From NCBI GenBank assembly GCA_010015655.1, contig ML976790.1, positions 1-64,000 on the forward strand: 64,000 nucleotides of DNA, in the 5' to 3' direction. This DNA is from Bimuria novae-zelandiae CBS 107.79. Its lineage: Eukaryota; Ascomycota; Dothideomycetes; Pleosporales; Didymosphaeriaceae. This document shows, in pieces, positions 44,224 to 54,489 of this stretch (positions are counted from its first letter, which is position 1; each line of letters opens with the position of its first letter). Position numbers and translations under genes: made by a program. The notes beneath the pieces are model-generated. The model was not told the DNA's origin and made no database searches. It saw nothing but the letters and a program-made list of their open reading frames with translations.

Positions 44224-44758
44224 TAGTATTTATTTTATCTTATAATAGATGGTTAGTATAAATAGTAATCACTATAACGCTAATTTAGTAAATAAATATT
44301 ACTACTTTTTTAGCCTTTTATATAATAAAGTAGATTAATATTATATAGATCCTCATTATATTTATAATATAGATAAGAAAGGCTACCTAATTAGTATTAT
44401 TAGTAAATTAAAGAGGATATTTAGCAGAGAAATATAAAAGAAGAGGGAGGTTAAAGTATTACTTTAAGATAGTAATCGCGTGTAGATCACGCTCTTAGTA
44501 TATATTTACGCTAATAGATTAGCTCTGCTACTAGGCTTTATCTATAAGGCTACTAATAAGGGTATCTAATTAAGCTAGGTACAGGATATTAAGGCAAGAT
44601 ATTATAAAGTCTTTATTACCTTATTACTCTCTAACTAAATAAATAATAATATTAAGCTTGCCTAGCTTAAACAAGCGTTTAATTACTATATAAAAGAGAA
44701 GACTTAATAATTATATTAACTTTTAATTATAAATAGCTACAGATTTTATATTACTATA

Positions 44759-45000
44759 TGTTGAGAATATATGGGTTCAGTCCAGATTGGTGGAAGGTAG
44801 GCTTGTGGTACTTACTGTACAGAAGAGTGCCAAGCCTGGTAGTCCCTACTCAATTATACAGATTATACCTCACAATAGCTTGTTTAATCTAGTACGCTAT
44901 ACACAATAGTTAATATAATACGTTACAGCCACCCCGCCTTGTCCCTCACCTACTTAGTTATTTATAGTAATTATACTACTAGAGGGACCTTATTCTAATA
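44759..45000 (+). repeat. 5' LTR of the copia element
   Basis: 242 bp beginning TGTTGAGAATATATGGG; ends ...TTCTAATA (CA->TA at the terminus). Confidence 0.95.
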
Positions 45001-45014
45001 GGTTATAAGCCTAG
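45001..45014 (+). promoter_or_regulatory. Primer-binding site, initiator tRNA-Met anticodon-arm type
   Basis: GGTTATAAGCCTAG directly abuts the 5' LTR and is shared with the copia element at 28032. Undoing one TpG->TpA and one CpA->TpA change yields the complement of an initiator tRNA-Met anticodon arm, pointing to half-tRNA priming. Confidence 0.72.
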
Positions 45015-45040
45015 TTACTAACTAACGTTATTATTTCTCT

Positions 45041-45225
45041 AGAGTCGCGCAGGACTCAGCTACGATTCGCGAAAGGAATTAGTTACTACTAAAGTTACGC
45101 AGGACTTAGATTTAAAAAGGAATTAAACCTTAAGAGTCACGCAGGACTTAGCTACAATTCGCAAAAAAAAATCAGTCATCGACTAGAGTCGCGCAGGACT
45201 TAGATTTAAGCAGGAATTAACTTCA
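45041..45225 (+). repeat. Four-copy direct repeat in the copia leader
   Basis: AGTCGCGCAGGACT-type words start near 45043, 45094, 45134 and 45187, each followed by either CAGCTACGATTCGC- or TAGATTTAA-type sequence and GGAATTA. Copies alternate between two subtypes. Confidence 0.8.
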
Positions 45226-45228
45226 CCT

Positions 45229-45349
45229 TATCGCCTGCATCGCCTGCATCGCCTGCATCGCCTGCATCGCCTATATCGCCTGCATCGCCTGCATCGTCTA
45301 CACCACCTGCACCGCCTGCATCGCCCGCATCGCCCGCATCGCCTGCAAT
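45229..45349 (+). repeat. 9-bp minisatellite (CATCGCCTG)n in the copia leader
   Basis: About 13 head-to-tail 9-bp units lie between the LTR and the gag ATG. Most are CATCGCCTG; variants include TATCGCCTG, CACCGCCTG and CATCGCCCG. Confidence 0.92.
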
Positions 45350-45386
45350 CGACACATGTAAGCCTCCTCACGTCCGAACACATATA

Positions 45387-48300
45387 ATGGCCGAAGAGAA
45401 GGGACAGTAGGAGATTCCTAAACTCACAGCAGAGAATCATAATAGTTAGTTCCGCCGGAACAAAGTTAAGCTAAGAGAGAAAAGAGTCTTTTACATGTAT
45501 AAGAGAAGCCTAGAGGAGCACTACTAAATTACTACTACTAAAGACCTGTTAGATACTGTAAAAGGACTAGATATTATAGATAATAAGACTGTCAAGGCCC
45601 GCATTAATGTTGATAAGAGAGATAAGTACTTAGAGGACAAGGTAATTATAATTAACCTTTTATTTAGATCTCTTAGCAACGATAACTAGGCCTTAGTTAA
45701 TAAGTATAACACTGCCTTCTAGTTCTAGGCTTACCTGCGAAAGAAGTACACCTAAGCTAACGCTATCGCCGCCAACATGTACATAACTAGGATCTAGACA
45801 TTTACATTCGATTCTAAGAGCATAATTATTAGATTATAAGAAAAGCTAAAAGATTACTAGCGTAAGCTTGTCTTAGCAGACGCTAACACTAATAGAGCCT
45901 ATAAAAATACTATATTACTACTTATTCTTATTAGATTATTCCCTCTAAGTTTTAAGACTATAATTAACACCCTAAATGCTTAGCTTAACCTCACTATTAA
46001 ACAAAAGCTTAAGTTTCTAGAAGAGAAGGAGGTCCGAGACCAGCAAGATACTAATAAATAAGCTCTTCTAGCATTCCGAAAAGCCTACAAGTACGTTCCG
46101 CCCTACAAGCGAGGCAACAGGGAGCTGTTATCCGACTTCGAACCTAGCGCTACGTTTGGCATCCAGTGCTACCTTTATAACAAATCTTACTACATGCGAG
46201 ACTATTCAAAGCTTATAAAGGCTCGAAAGCTCCTAAGGGAATATAAAGCTAAAAAGAAGCGAAGAAAAAAGAAGCTATTCCCTCTAAAGCTGCCTAAGCC
46301 ACCTATTAAGTTTAGGAAATCTAACAAAAAGACTAGCAAAGCATATAGAGCCAAAGAAGAAGCTAGGTTAGAATTAGAGCTAGAGATATTAACTAATACC
46401 TTAGACTTAGAGGATAAGGAAATTAAGACTTGCCGTCTCTTAAAAGACATTATTAATAAGGCCTCTCTATCCACCTAGGCCGGCGACACTAGCGCTTCCT
46501 TACACATGTCTAACCAACCCTTATTATTTAGACGGATGATTAAGATCAAGCGAAGACTTGTTTAGGTTAGAGGGGAAAAGTTATATACAGACTAGAAGGG
46601 AGAAGCTTAAGTAGTGTATAAAGACAAGTCCTTAACATAGCTTTTAGATATACTACTTATACCCAATCTTAAAGTTAATCTATTATTAGGGAGACAAATT
46701 TACGTAGCAGGCCTAAAGGGTCGATTTAACTTAAATACACTGCGTTTCAAACTGGGAAAGAAGACAATTATTAAAGCAACTATAGACGACGGCCTCTATA
46801 TAGTGTCACACATCGCTAATAGATACCAAGAGACAGCATTCCCAAGCACAGAATAGCATACACTAGCAGAATTTAACGAAATAGAATTTAAGGCTAGTGA
46901 AAAAGAGAGATACTTACTATATCACAGACGCTTCGCACACCTGGGGCCTGTAAAGATCGCGAAGCTCCACGAAGTCACAACCCTCTAGAAGAAGATTTAA
47001 GTGCTAGAAAAGATAGAACTCTGCGAAGTCTGCGCCTTAATAAAGATAAAGAATAGCATCCCTAAGCAGCTAAGAGAGCACAAGGCTACAAAGCTAGCTT
47101 TAATATAGTTTAATATTATAGGACCCTTTTTAACATCTTTAAGAGAAAACCAATGGTTCCTCCTTATTATTAATAGCTACACGCGAAAGAACTGGGTTAT
47201 CCTATTAAAGTATAAGGGAGACGCACAAAAGGAACTTAAAGTTTAAAAAACCTTTGTTAAATATTAAACTAACGAAAAGGTTAAAGCTACTAGGACTAAT
47301 AACGCACCAGAACTCTTGCAACAAGTTAAGGAATAGAAAGTTATATAAGGAGTAGAACTATAGCTTACTATAATTACGTTATTACATTAAAATGGACTAG
47401 CTAAGCGAAATATCTAAACTATAGAAGCCAACATAAGAGTAATGCTTAAGGACGCTAGTCTACTAATTAAGTTCTAGGACAAAGCTATGGAGGCAGACAC
47501 ATACATGCGAAACCGCACTAATACAGGACCTATAATTAATAGAAAGCAAGTTAGCCCTAAAGAGGCTTTTACAGGAAAGACGCCATCTATTAACCACATC
47601 TATATATAGGGGAGCAAGTGCTACTCCTATATTTACCCTAAGATAATTCTAGTAGATTAACGACACGACAAGCTTATAGACCGCGGCAGAGTTAGAGTAT
47701 TTATAGGCTATTCTAAGATAATAAACAAGTAGTTCAAGTTCTATTCGCCAGAGCTAGGATACACATCAAGAACAAGCCGATTGTTAGTAGACGAAAACAC
47801 CCCTAGAGGAAAAGTTGAACTACGACTGCGAAATATCCTAGCTAGACCACAAGGAACACAGAACACAATGCCAGACCGAAAACTAAGAGGAAGACCCAGG
47901 AAGGTTCCAGGGACTAATACTAGGACTAATACTAAGGAAAACTAACGCCCTATTCTTGTTTAACTAGCGGAACTAATAGAGATAACTTTTGCAGAGCTAA
48001 TAGAACTAACTTCTATAAAACTAATAGAACTAACTTTTGCAGAAACGATAAAACTAACTTCTATAGAACTAATAGAACCAACTTCTACAGAACCAATAGA
48101 ACCAAATTCTACAGAACTAAATTCCGGGCTAACAAAGCGTAGAAGAGAAAGACTAAGGAAGCTAACTACTATTCCTCCTATCGCCCTACCTTAAGACGAG
48201 CGAGTACCTGACTTAGTAAACAAAGAGCCTGGAAAACCTATTAAAGTCTTACTAGAAGCTCTACGATACTTTATAAGAGAGTCTAAACGCAAGAGGTCTA

Positions 48301-50006
48301 GCGAAGATACTATAAAAGATAAAAGATTCTAGAAAATTATTAAAGCTATGCTAGCACAAGTCGACTTTACGAACGAACAAGCATAGATTTTTAAGAAAGC
48401 TTTTCTAGCAACTAAGATTACAGGAATTCAAATTCCCCAAACATATTAACAAGCTATCCACGACCCAAAGCACGGAAATTAATAGAAAGCAGTAGTGCTA
48501 GAGGAGATAATTTCACTAATAGAAAATAAAACCTAGGAAGAAGTCTTTCTGGCAAAAGACGCAAATATGGTTAACTTAAAGTGGGTTTTTACAATTAAGA
48601 CTAAGCTAGACAGGATAGTTAAATAATTTAAGGCACGCCTTATAGCAAGGGGTTTTACCCAAGTATAGGGAATTAACTATAACAAGACCTTTGCGCTAAC
48701 TATCCGCATGGATACCTTACGTCTATTCCTAGCCACTATCGCAGCAAAAGACTTAGAATATTTTTATTATGACATTAAGAATGCGTTTACTAAGTCTCAC
48801 TTTAAGAAACAGATCCTCCTTAAGCCACCTAAAGGAGTTTATGTTAAGAAAGGACATGTCCTAAAAGTCCTTTAAAGCCTATACAGACTAAAGCAAGCTG
48901 CTTAAGACTAGAACCTATTAATAAAGAAAGAGCTTCTTACATAGGGATTTGTACAAAGCCTGGTAGACCCTTGTATGTTTGTCCATAAGGAGAGAAAGAT
49001 TCGAATCCTAGTCTACGTTAACGACGTCCTTACAGCGGCAAAGGAACAATCTTAGACTAAGTAGTTCTAGAAGAAGCTTTCTAGATAATTCAACGCCAAG
49101 AACCTGGGGGAGGTACATAAAGTCCTTAGAGTGCGAGTTACAAGAAATAGAAAGCACCGTACAATCTTCCTTAACTAAGAGTAATACCTACGCGCAGTAC
49201 TTAATAAGTTTAGAATATTAAGCAAGAAGTATAAAGACAGGAAGATTCTATCTACTAATTACACCTTATTTAGGCTAACTACTAATAATAACACCCGAAT
49301 TAACATAACTGAGTACTAGCAGGGAATCGAAAGCCTAATATTCGCTATAGTTCTTACACGTCCAGATATTGCATTCACCCTTAGAAAACTAAGCCAATAC
49401 ATAAGCGATCTAGCAAAACACCATAGCCATGTATTAAAGAACCTATTATGGTACCTTAAGTCAACAGTCATAATAAAACTACGCTACGGACTAGGGGGAG
49501 CACACTCACAATTTGTCGTCTACTTAGATACTAACTAGGCAAGCGATACTATAGACCAAAAGAGCGTCTCAGGAAGCACTGCAATATTCTATAAAGGTCT
49601 AATATTATAGTCTAGTAAGAAGCAACGATTAGTTGCAACATTAAGTTACAAATCTAAGTATATTGCACTATTAACATGCTACAAGCAAGGCTAGTGGATT
49701 GCTCAAGTGTTTAGAGACCTTAGATTCCTAAAGTACATTAGAAAAGACACCAACAAGGTCTAGATGCTAGGCGACAATTAGGGCGCTATTGCACTTACAA
49801 AGAACCCTCACCTTTACGAAAGATTAAAGCATATTAATATCTGTTATCACTTTATCAAGGACCTGGCAGAATAAGGCAGACTTAATATAGCCTACGTGCC
49901 AACTACAAACATAGTTACTAATAGAATAACAAAGCCTTTACAGCGAGTGGCATTTAAGAGATTTAAGAACTAACTAGGAGTTATCTATGGACCAGACCTG
50001 TCCTAA
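45387..50006 (+). pseudogene. copia gag-pol polyprotein, single register with many stops
   Basis: From ATG 45387 to TAA 50004-50006 the register is unbroken for 1540 codons; damage is by stop codons (mostly TAG at former Trp or Gln sites). Order: gag; integrase zinc region (HRRFAHLGPVKIAKLH near 46920, CEVC near 47025), integrase core (FNIIGPFLTS, TNNAPELL near 47300); a Thr/Glu-rich spacer near 47970-48120; RT (LKWVFTIKTKLDRIVK, LIARGFTQV, YDIKNAFTKSHFKKQILLKPP, VYVNDVLTA for the YVDD motif); RNase H (VVYLDTN, ASDTIDQKSVSGST, SSKKQRLVATLSYKSKYIAL). The protease-like DSG motif was not located. Confidence 0.9.
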
Positions 50007-50013
50007 GGGGGAG

Positions 50014-50255
50014 TGTTAAGAATATATAGGTTTAGTCCAGATTAGTAGAAGGTAGGCTTGTGGTACTTACTGTACAGAAGAGTGCCAAGCCTGGTGGTCC
50101 CTACTCGATTGTACAGATTGTACCTCACGATAGCTTATTTAATCTGGTACGCTATACACGACAGTCAATATAATACGTTACAGCCACCCCGCCTTGTCCC
50201 TCACCTACTCGGTTATTCATAGTAGTCATACTACTAGAGGGACCTTGTTCCAATA
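50014..50255 (+). repeat. 3' LTR of the copia element
   Basis: 242 bp, preceded by the polypurine tract AAGGGGGAG. It differs from the 5' LTR almost only by C/T and G/A substitutions, distributed in both copies. Confidence 0.95.
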
Positions 50256-51199
50256 CTATAGACTTTATTAACTATTATAATTAAAATAGGATTTTACTTA
50301 CTATTTTATATCCTTATTTAACTTATACGCTTTGGATACTTAACGTTATAATATTCAAGGCTTTATTAATAACCTACTTAGTGGAGCTATTATAATACTT
50401 TAATAAAAGTTAGGGCCTAGCTTTTATTACTAAAAGTAACTTTTTTTTTAAATATATAAAAGGCCTCTTTTAAGGAATTAACTATCTAAACTCTTTTAAA
50501 GTAATAAAGATATTATTACCTAATCCTAACCTGTCCTTAATAAGTGTACTTATAATTAAGAATTAGGTAATAGCTTTTTATTAGGGCTTAGTAATTATAA
50601 CAAAAAAAAGATAGATAGGCTTGTATAATTAGTATTAAAAAATTAAGATAGTTAAGATATAACTACGCTTTATTAATTACTTTACTACTTATTTACTTAA
50701 AATAAGCTACTCTACTATAAGAATAATAGACTAAGGCAAGCGCTATTAATAAAGTAAAAGTGTATAAAAAAAAAAGGTAAGGCTCTAGATCTTTAATAGT
50801 ATTAAAAGTATTATAGTAGATTAGTCTTCTAGTTACTAAGGAAGGTAAGAGAGGCAAATATTTATTATTTTATTAAAAAAAATAAAAGGACAAGCAATAA
50901 TAGCTGTAAAAAGTAGAGGTAGTAAAGCTAAAGAAGGTAGCTAAGCTATATAAAGAGAAAATATAGTAGGAAAAGCGTACTGCGCGAGAGGCAGCTAAGA
51001 AGGTAAAGAACAAAAAAAGAAAGCTAAAAAAGTAGCTTAGCGCGCTCCCTAGAAGTCTGTCCATAACGTAGAAAAAGCTCTACAGTTATCCTAAAGGAGT
51101 AAGAGAAAAGCTTCTTAGCCATCTCTACAAAGCAGAAAGCGTTAGAAACGTGGTGTTAATGCTTTAGATATTAAGGAGGCCTTAGAGGGCGCCTCTGTA

Positions 51200-51600
51200 T
51201 CGGCGCAGGTCACTCAAAGGATCGATGTTGGCGTATCTCCTAGCAGAGGCATGTGGGAGTGCGTGTATAAGAATGTAGCCTCGAATGAATTAAGTGCCTA
51301 TAGGCCTGGTACGAAAGGATACGGAAAAGGTACTGAACTACAAAGGCCCCAAGCTCCTCTAAATACACTTCTTCCCAGATGGCTAGCTAGCACATAACTG
51401 CCATAGGTTGACCGTCGGTCTGATGGATCCGAAATAGGTCCGAATCGGATTCGTAGTTCCCCATCGGTCTGATAGATCCGAAATTGGTCCGATACGGATG
51501 AGTGTCGGTTTTCGGATGATCTCGAATCCTGTCTTGACTGGCCAAGGGTTCTCGTGTCGACGAGCGATTGTTCCTGTTACAGCCTCTACCACCCTAACTA
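51200..51600. repeat. Non-autonomous repeat copy, less RIPed
   Basis: The GC-normal segment starts near TGTATCGGCGCAGGTCACTC (51208) and shares 130 bp with 8196-8330. It includes an internal direct repeat with a period near 46-50 bp (GGTCTGATGGATCCGAAATAGG and GGTCTGATAGATCCGAAATTGG). No reading frame of note. It lies in the 3' part of the pogo element, where flanking DNA is TA-rich. Confidence 0.65.
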
Positions 51601-51804
51601 GATTAATATGTTAGGGCTATAACGTTAAGCTTCCTAATAAATATAACTAGTATAAACTAATTATAAAGATTAATATAGTACTTTATAAAAAAATATATAA
51701 TAAAATTAATTATAATTAGCTTTACAGCCTTATTCTTACACAAGCTATTATAGTGTTAGGTGGCTCGTCACGCGAAGTGGCTCGGCACGCGCACAGACAC
51801 AGTA

Positions 51805-53938
51805 CCGTGCCCGTGCACCCAACGCGCGCCGTCGGCTAACGCGCGGAACACCATCCACATGACACTTTTTTATCCTAACACAGCATAACAACAATGACAG
51901 GCATTAACGAAGCAGTTGCAGAAACAAAAAGTATACCTCTAAGAGAGAAAATCCTATAAATAAAAATAGCTTAAAAGCATAGCGTTATTTACTTAACTTT
52001 AACGCGTAAAGTAGAGCTTAGTGCGCGTTCCTACTAAGAGGATATAGTAATACGTTAGAACCTTAGCCTACAGGAGGAGGCAGAGCTTATAAAGTACATA
52101 AATAAGCTTATAAAAGAATACCTCCTACCTATAAAAGAGATAGTTTAAGATTTCGCCTTAAATATTGCTAGGTATTAGGTCTTTAAGAGCTAGGTATTGC
52201 GCTTCCTAGATTATTACAACAATAAGCTTACGTCTTAATTCACCATATCTATAAACTAGCAACGCTATATTACTAACTCTAGTAATAAGTATAAGCTATA
52301 CTATAACGCGCTGCGCGATAAAATTAAGTTCTATAAGATAGAGCCTGCGCATATATATAATATAGACGAAAAAGGCTTTATAATTAGAGCTATTAGTAGA
52401 TAAAAGAGAATCTTTAGCAAGCGTTAATTTAAAAAGAAACCCTTTAGGCAGATACTATAGGATAGTAATTATAAGTAGGTAAGCCTTATAGCATGTGTAT
52501 GCGCGGATGGATCTGCTCTTCCTCTAGGCCTTATATATCCGGTTGAATCTTAGAATATTTAGAGCACCTGGGTGGAGGATGTGAAAGTGGGAGAACATAT
52601 AGCCTTCTTTAGAGTATTACTTAGTAGCTAGAGCAACGACGGCCTAGACCTTGCTTAGCTATAATAGGTGTTCTAGCGCTTTACTACATCTAAAGCTCGA
52701 AGAAAGTACCGCCTATTACTTGTAAATAGCTATAGGAGTTACCTAACTAAAGAGTTTTTAGAGTATTACTACTAGCACAAGATTATTATAAGTATCTATC
52801 TACCTTATAGCACGCACACGCTTTAGCTGCTTAATATAGTAATATTTAAGCCTCTTAGTATAGCATACTTAAAGAAGCTAGGAGAGCGCCTCTTTAAGTA
52901 TAAAGGCCTAGTACTAGTAAAGAAGCCTGACTTCTTCTTACTATTCTAAGATGCCTAGGTAGCTAGCTTTACTAAATTAAATATACTTAGCTCCTTTAAG
53001 GCAGTGGGCGTGAGCCTATTTAACTCTAATATTATACTAGATAAGTTTGTAAACAGCGACTCCGAGACTGCAGAAGATAGTAACTCTAATACTACTATTT
53101 ATAAAGAAGAATAGTAAAGGGTTCTAGATTAAGTAGTAAGGCGTGCGTTAAGGGGTGTAATAAAGAAGGATGTATTAATTATTTAGCAATTGCTCTACTA
53201 TATAGCTATCTAAAACACCCTTATAAGGAGCGAAAATAAAGGTCTAATAGACGCTCTTACTACTAAGAGGAAGCGAGAAAAGCAAGGCAAGCCTCTAGCT
53301 TTGCTATAACACTATAAGTACTAGGGACTGTACATGATGTAGACTCCTTGCTCCTTTCGAGAAGCGCGCACACGGATGAGGTTAGTAAAGCGTAAGGCAG
53401 AGAAGGAGGAGTTCTAAAAAGAAGAGGTAAGAAAGTTAAAGGCTACTACTATAGCGTATAAAAAGTAAATTATAGAAGAGAAGCGCTAGATAGTAGCAAG
53501 GAAGAAGAAAAAGTAAGAAAAGAAGTATGTAGAAAAGCGCTAAGCTATTAATACGCGTAAAGCTAAGAGCGTACGCAAGAAATAGTAGCGCGACTCTTAA
53601 AATAGATCTTAGACTACATAAAAACGTAAGCGCAAGGCCTTATAGTAATAAGGAGTTAAAAAAAGGTAGAAACGTAGTTTTATAGCTATATAAAGTAGTA
53701 GTATTACTTATAAGCTATGCTTAGCACTTGCACCTATAGTAAATAGCTATAGCTATAAAATACTTTAACTACGTAAATTTTAGTAGCAAATTCTGTCGCA
53801 TAGGCCTATAGATCACTCTACTAGAAAATCTAGTAATAACAACTATTATATGTGACTCTACGGCCCTAAGTTTGCTAGTGATAACTAGGGCCAATTCCGC
53901 GCGTTGGCCGACGGCGCGCGTTGGGTGCACGGGCACGG
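51805..53938 (+). mobile_element. pogo-like DNA transposon, 2134 bp, RIP-decayed (copy 2)
   Basis: 44-bp inverted ends (CCGTGCCCGTGCACCC...), TA on each side (51803-51804 and 53939-53940). Transposase register from ATG 51894: NEAVAETKSIPLREKIL, HTH-like KYINKLIKEYLLPIKE, then NIDEKGFIIRAIS (first catalytic Asp), IACVCADGSALPLGLIYPVES, SWSNDGLDLA-like block, LLLVNSYRSYLTKEFLEYY and IYLPYSTHTLQLLNIVIFKPLS; stops fall at former Trp/Gln codons. It has the same length as copy 1 at 12256, and abuts the end of the larger pogo element at a shared TA. Confidence 0.94.
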
Positions 53939-53940
53939 TA

Positions 53941-54489
53941 ATACGAACATCACGCCTCGCTTAACACGCCTTATCTGCTACCCAATACCGTACCTATGTA
54001 CCTTCCGCTCATGCTCTTTCTGCTTGTCTTTTATTAGAATGATTCCATATTAATGGACTGCGATCAAAGTGTTACGCGGATTGTGGAATGATTAAATTCC
54101 ACTGAATGGGTGCCTATGCGCACGTGCGATGACTGCCTGGAGAACGGATCCCGTGTTAATGTAGCCCGTAGATGAAGCTGAAGCGCTTATTACAATTGCG
54201 ATCGGGACCAAGAGAATGTTACGTTATATAGTAGAGTACAATACCAGAATTTGTTGTACCGAACGAAGAGTGAAGAAATCTGGTATAGACGGGAGTTGCT
54301 AACAATGCGCTGACTTCAAAAGTCTCCACCAAAACCGCAACAGGCTGCACCGTTCCAGTTGTTGATGAACCCTTTCCGTTAAGAGATGTAAAGACGTGCG
54401 ATCAAGTAGCCCTGTTGCAAAACCAATACGATGCCACAGAATCTAAGAGAAGAATTAGCGATCCTTCAAGGCACACGGGACAGGGCCTC
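53941..54489. other. Spacer between transposon stack and kinase gene
   Basis: GC-normal host DNA, presumably including the 3' flank of the minus-strand gene that ends at 54490. No gene is seen. Confidence 0.5.

Larger units (their letters stand above)
44759..50255 (+). mobile_element. Ty1/copia LTR retrotransposon, 5497 bp, complete, RIP-decayed
   Basis: LTRs of exactly 242 bp (44759-45000 and 50014-50255), target duplication CTATA (44754-44758 and 50256-50260), primer-binding site at 45001-45014, polypurine tract AAGGGGGAG at 50005-50013. One gag-pol register spans the interior. It is inserted in the transposase of the surrounding pogo element. Confidence 0.96.
41969..51802 (+). mobile_element. 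pogo-like DNA transposon carrying three nested insertions
   Basis: Left end CCGTGTCTGTGCGCGTGCC at 41969 and the inverted right end at about 51753-51802, flanked by TA (41967-41968 and 51803-51804). The left arm lacks 17 bp present in the right arm between the two GAGCCAC words. The transposase is split: CENP-B-like HTH at 42235-42350, then a Fot1-like insert (42353-44223), then the DDE start (YNIDKKGYLI and DSNRVQITLLVYIYANRLALLLGFIY, about 44350-44590), then a copia insert (44759-50255), then LYPYLTYTLWILNVIIFKALL (about 50310-50400). The DDE aspartate neighbourhoods are recognisable despite many stops. A small repeat sits near its 3' end (51200-51600). Confidence 0.82.

Noticed and set aside
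45228..45440. Cys/Arg-rich minus-strand protein
   Set aside because: Antisense translation of the 9-bp minisatellite in the copia leader.
46194..46478. Lysine-rich 94-codon gene
   Set aside because: It lies in register within the copia gag-pol polyprotein; it is a stop-free interval of it.
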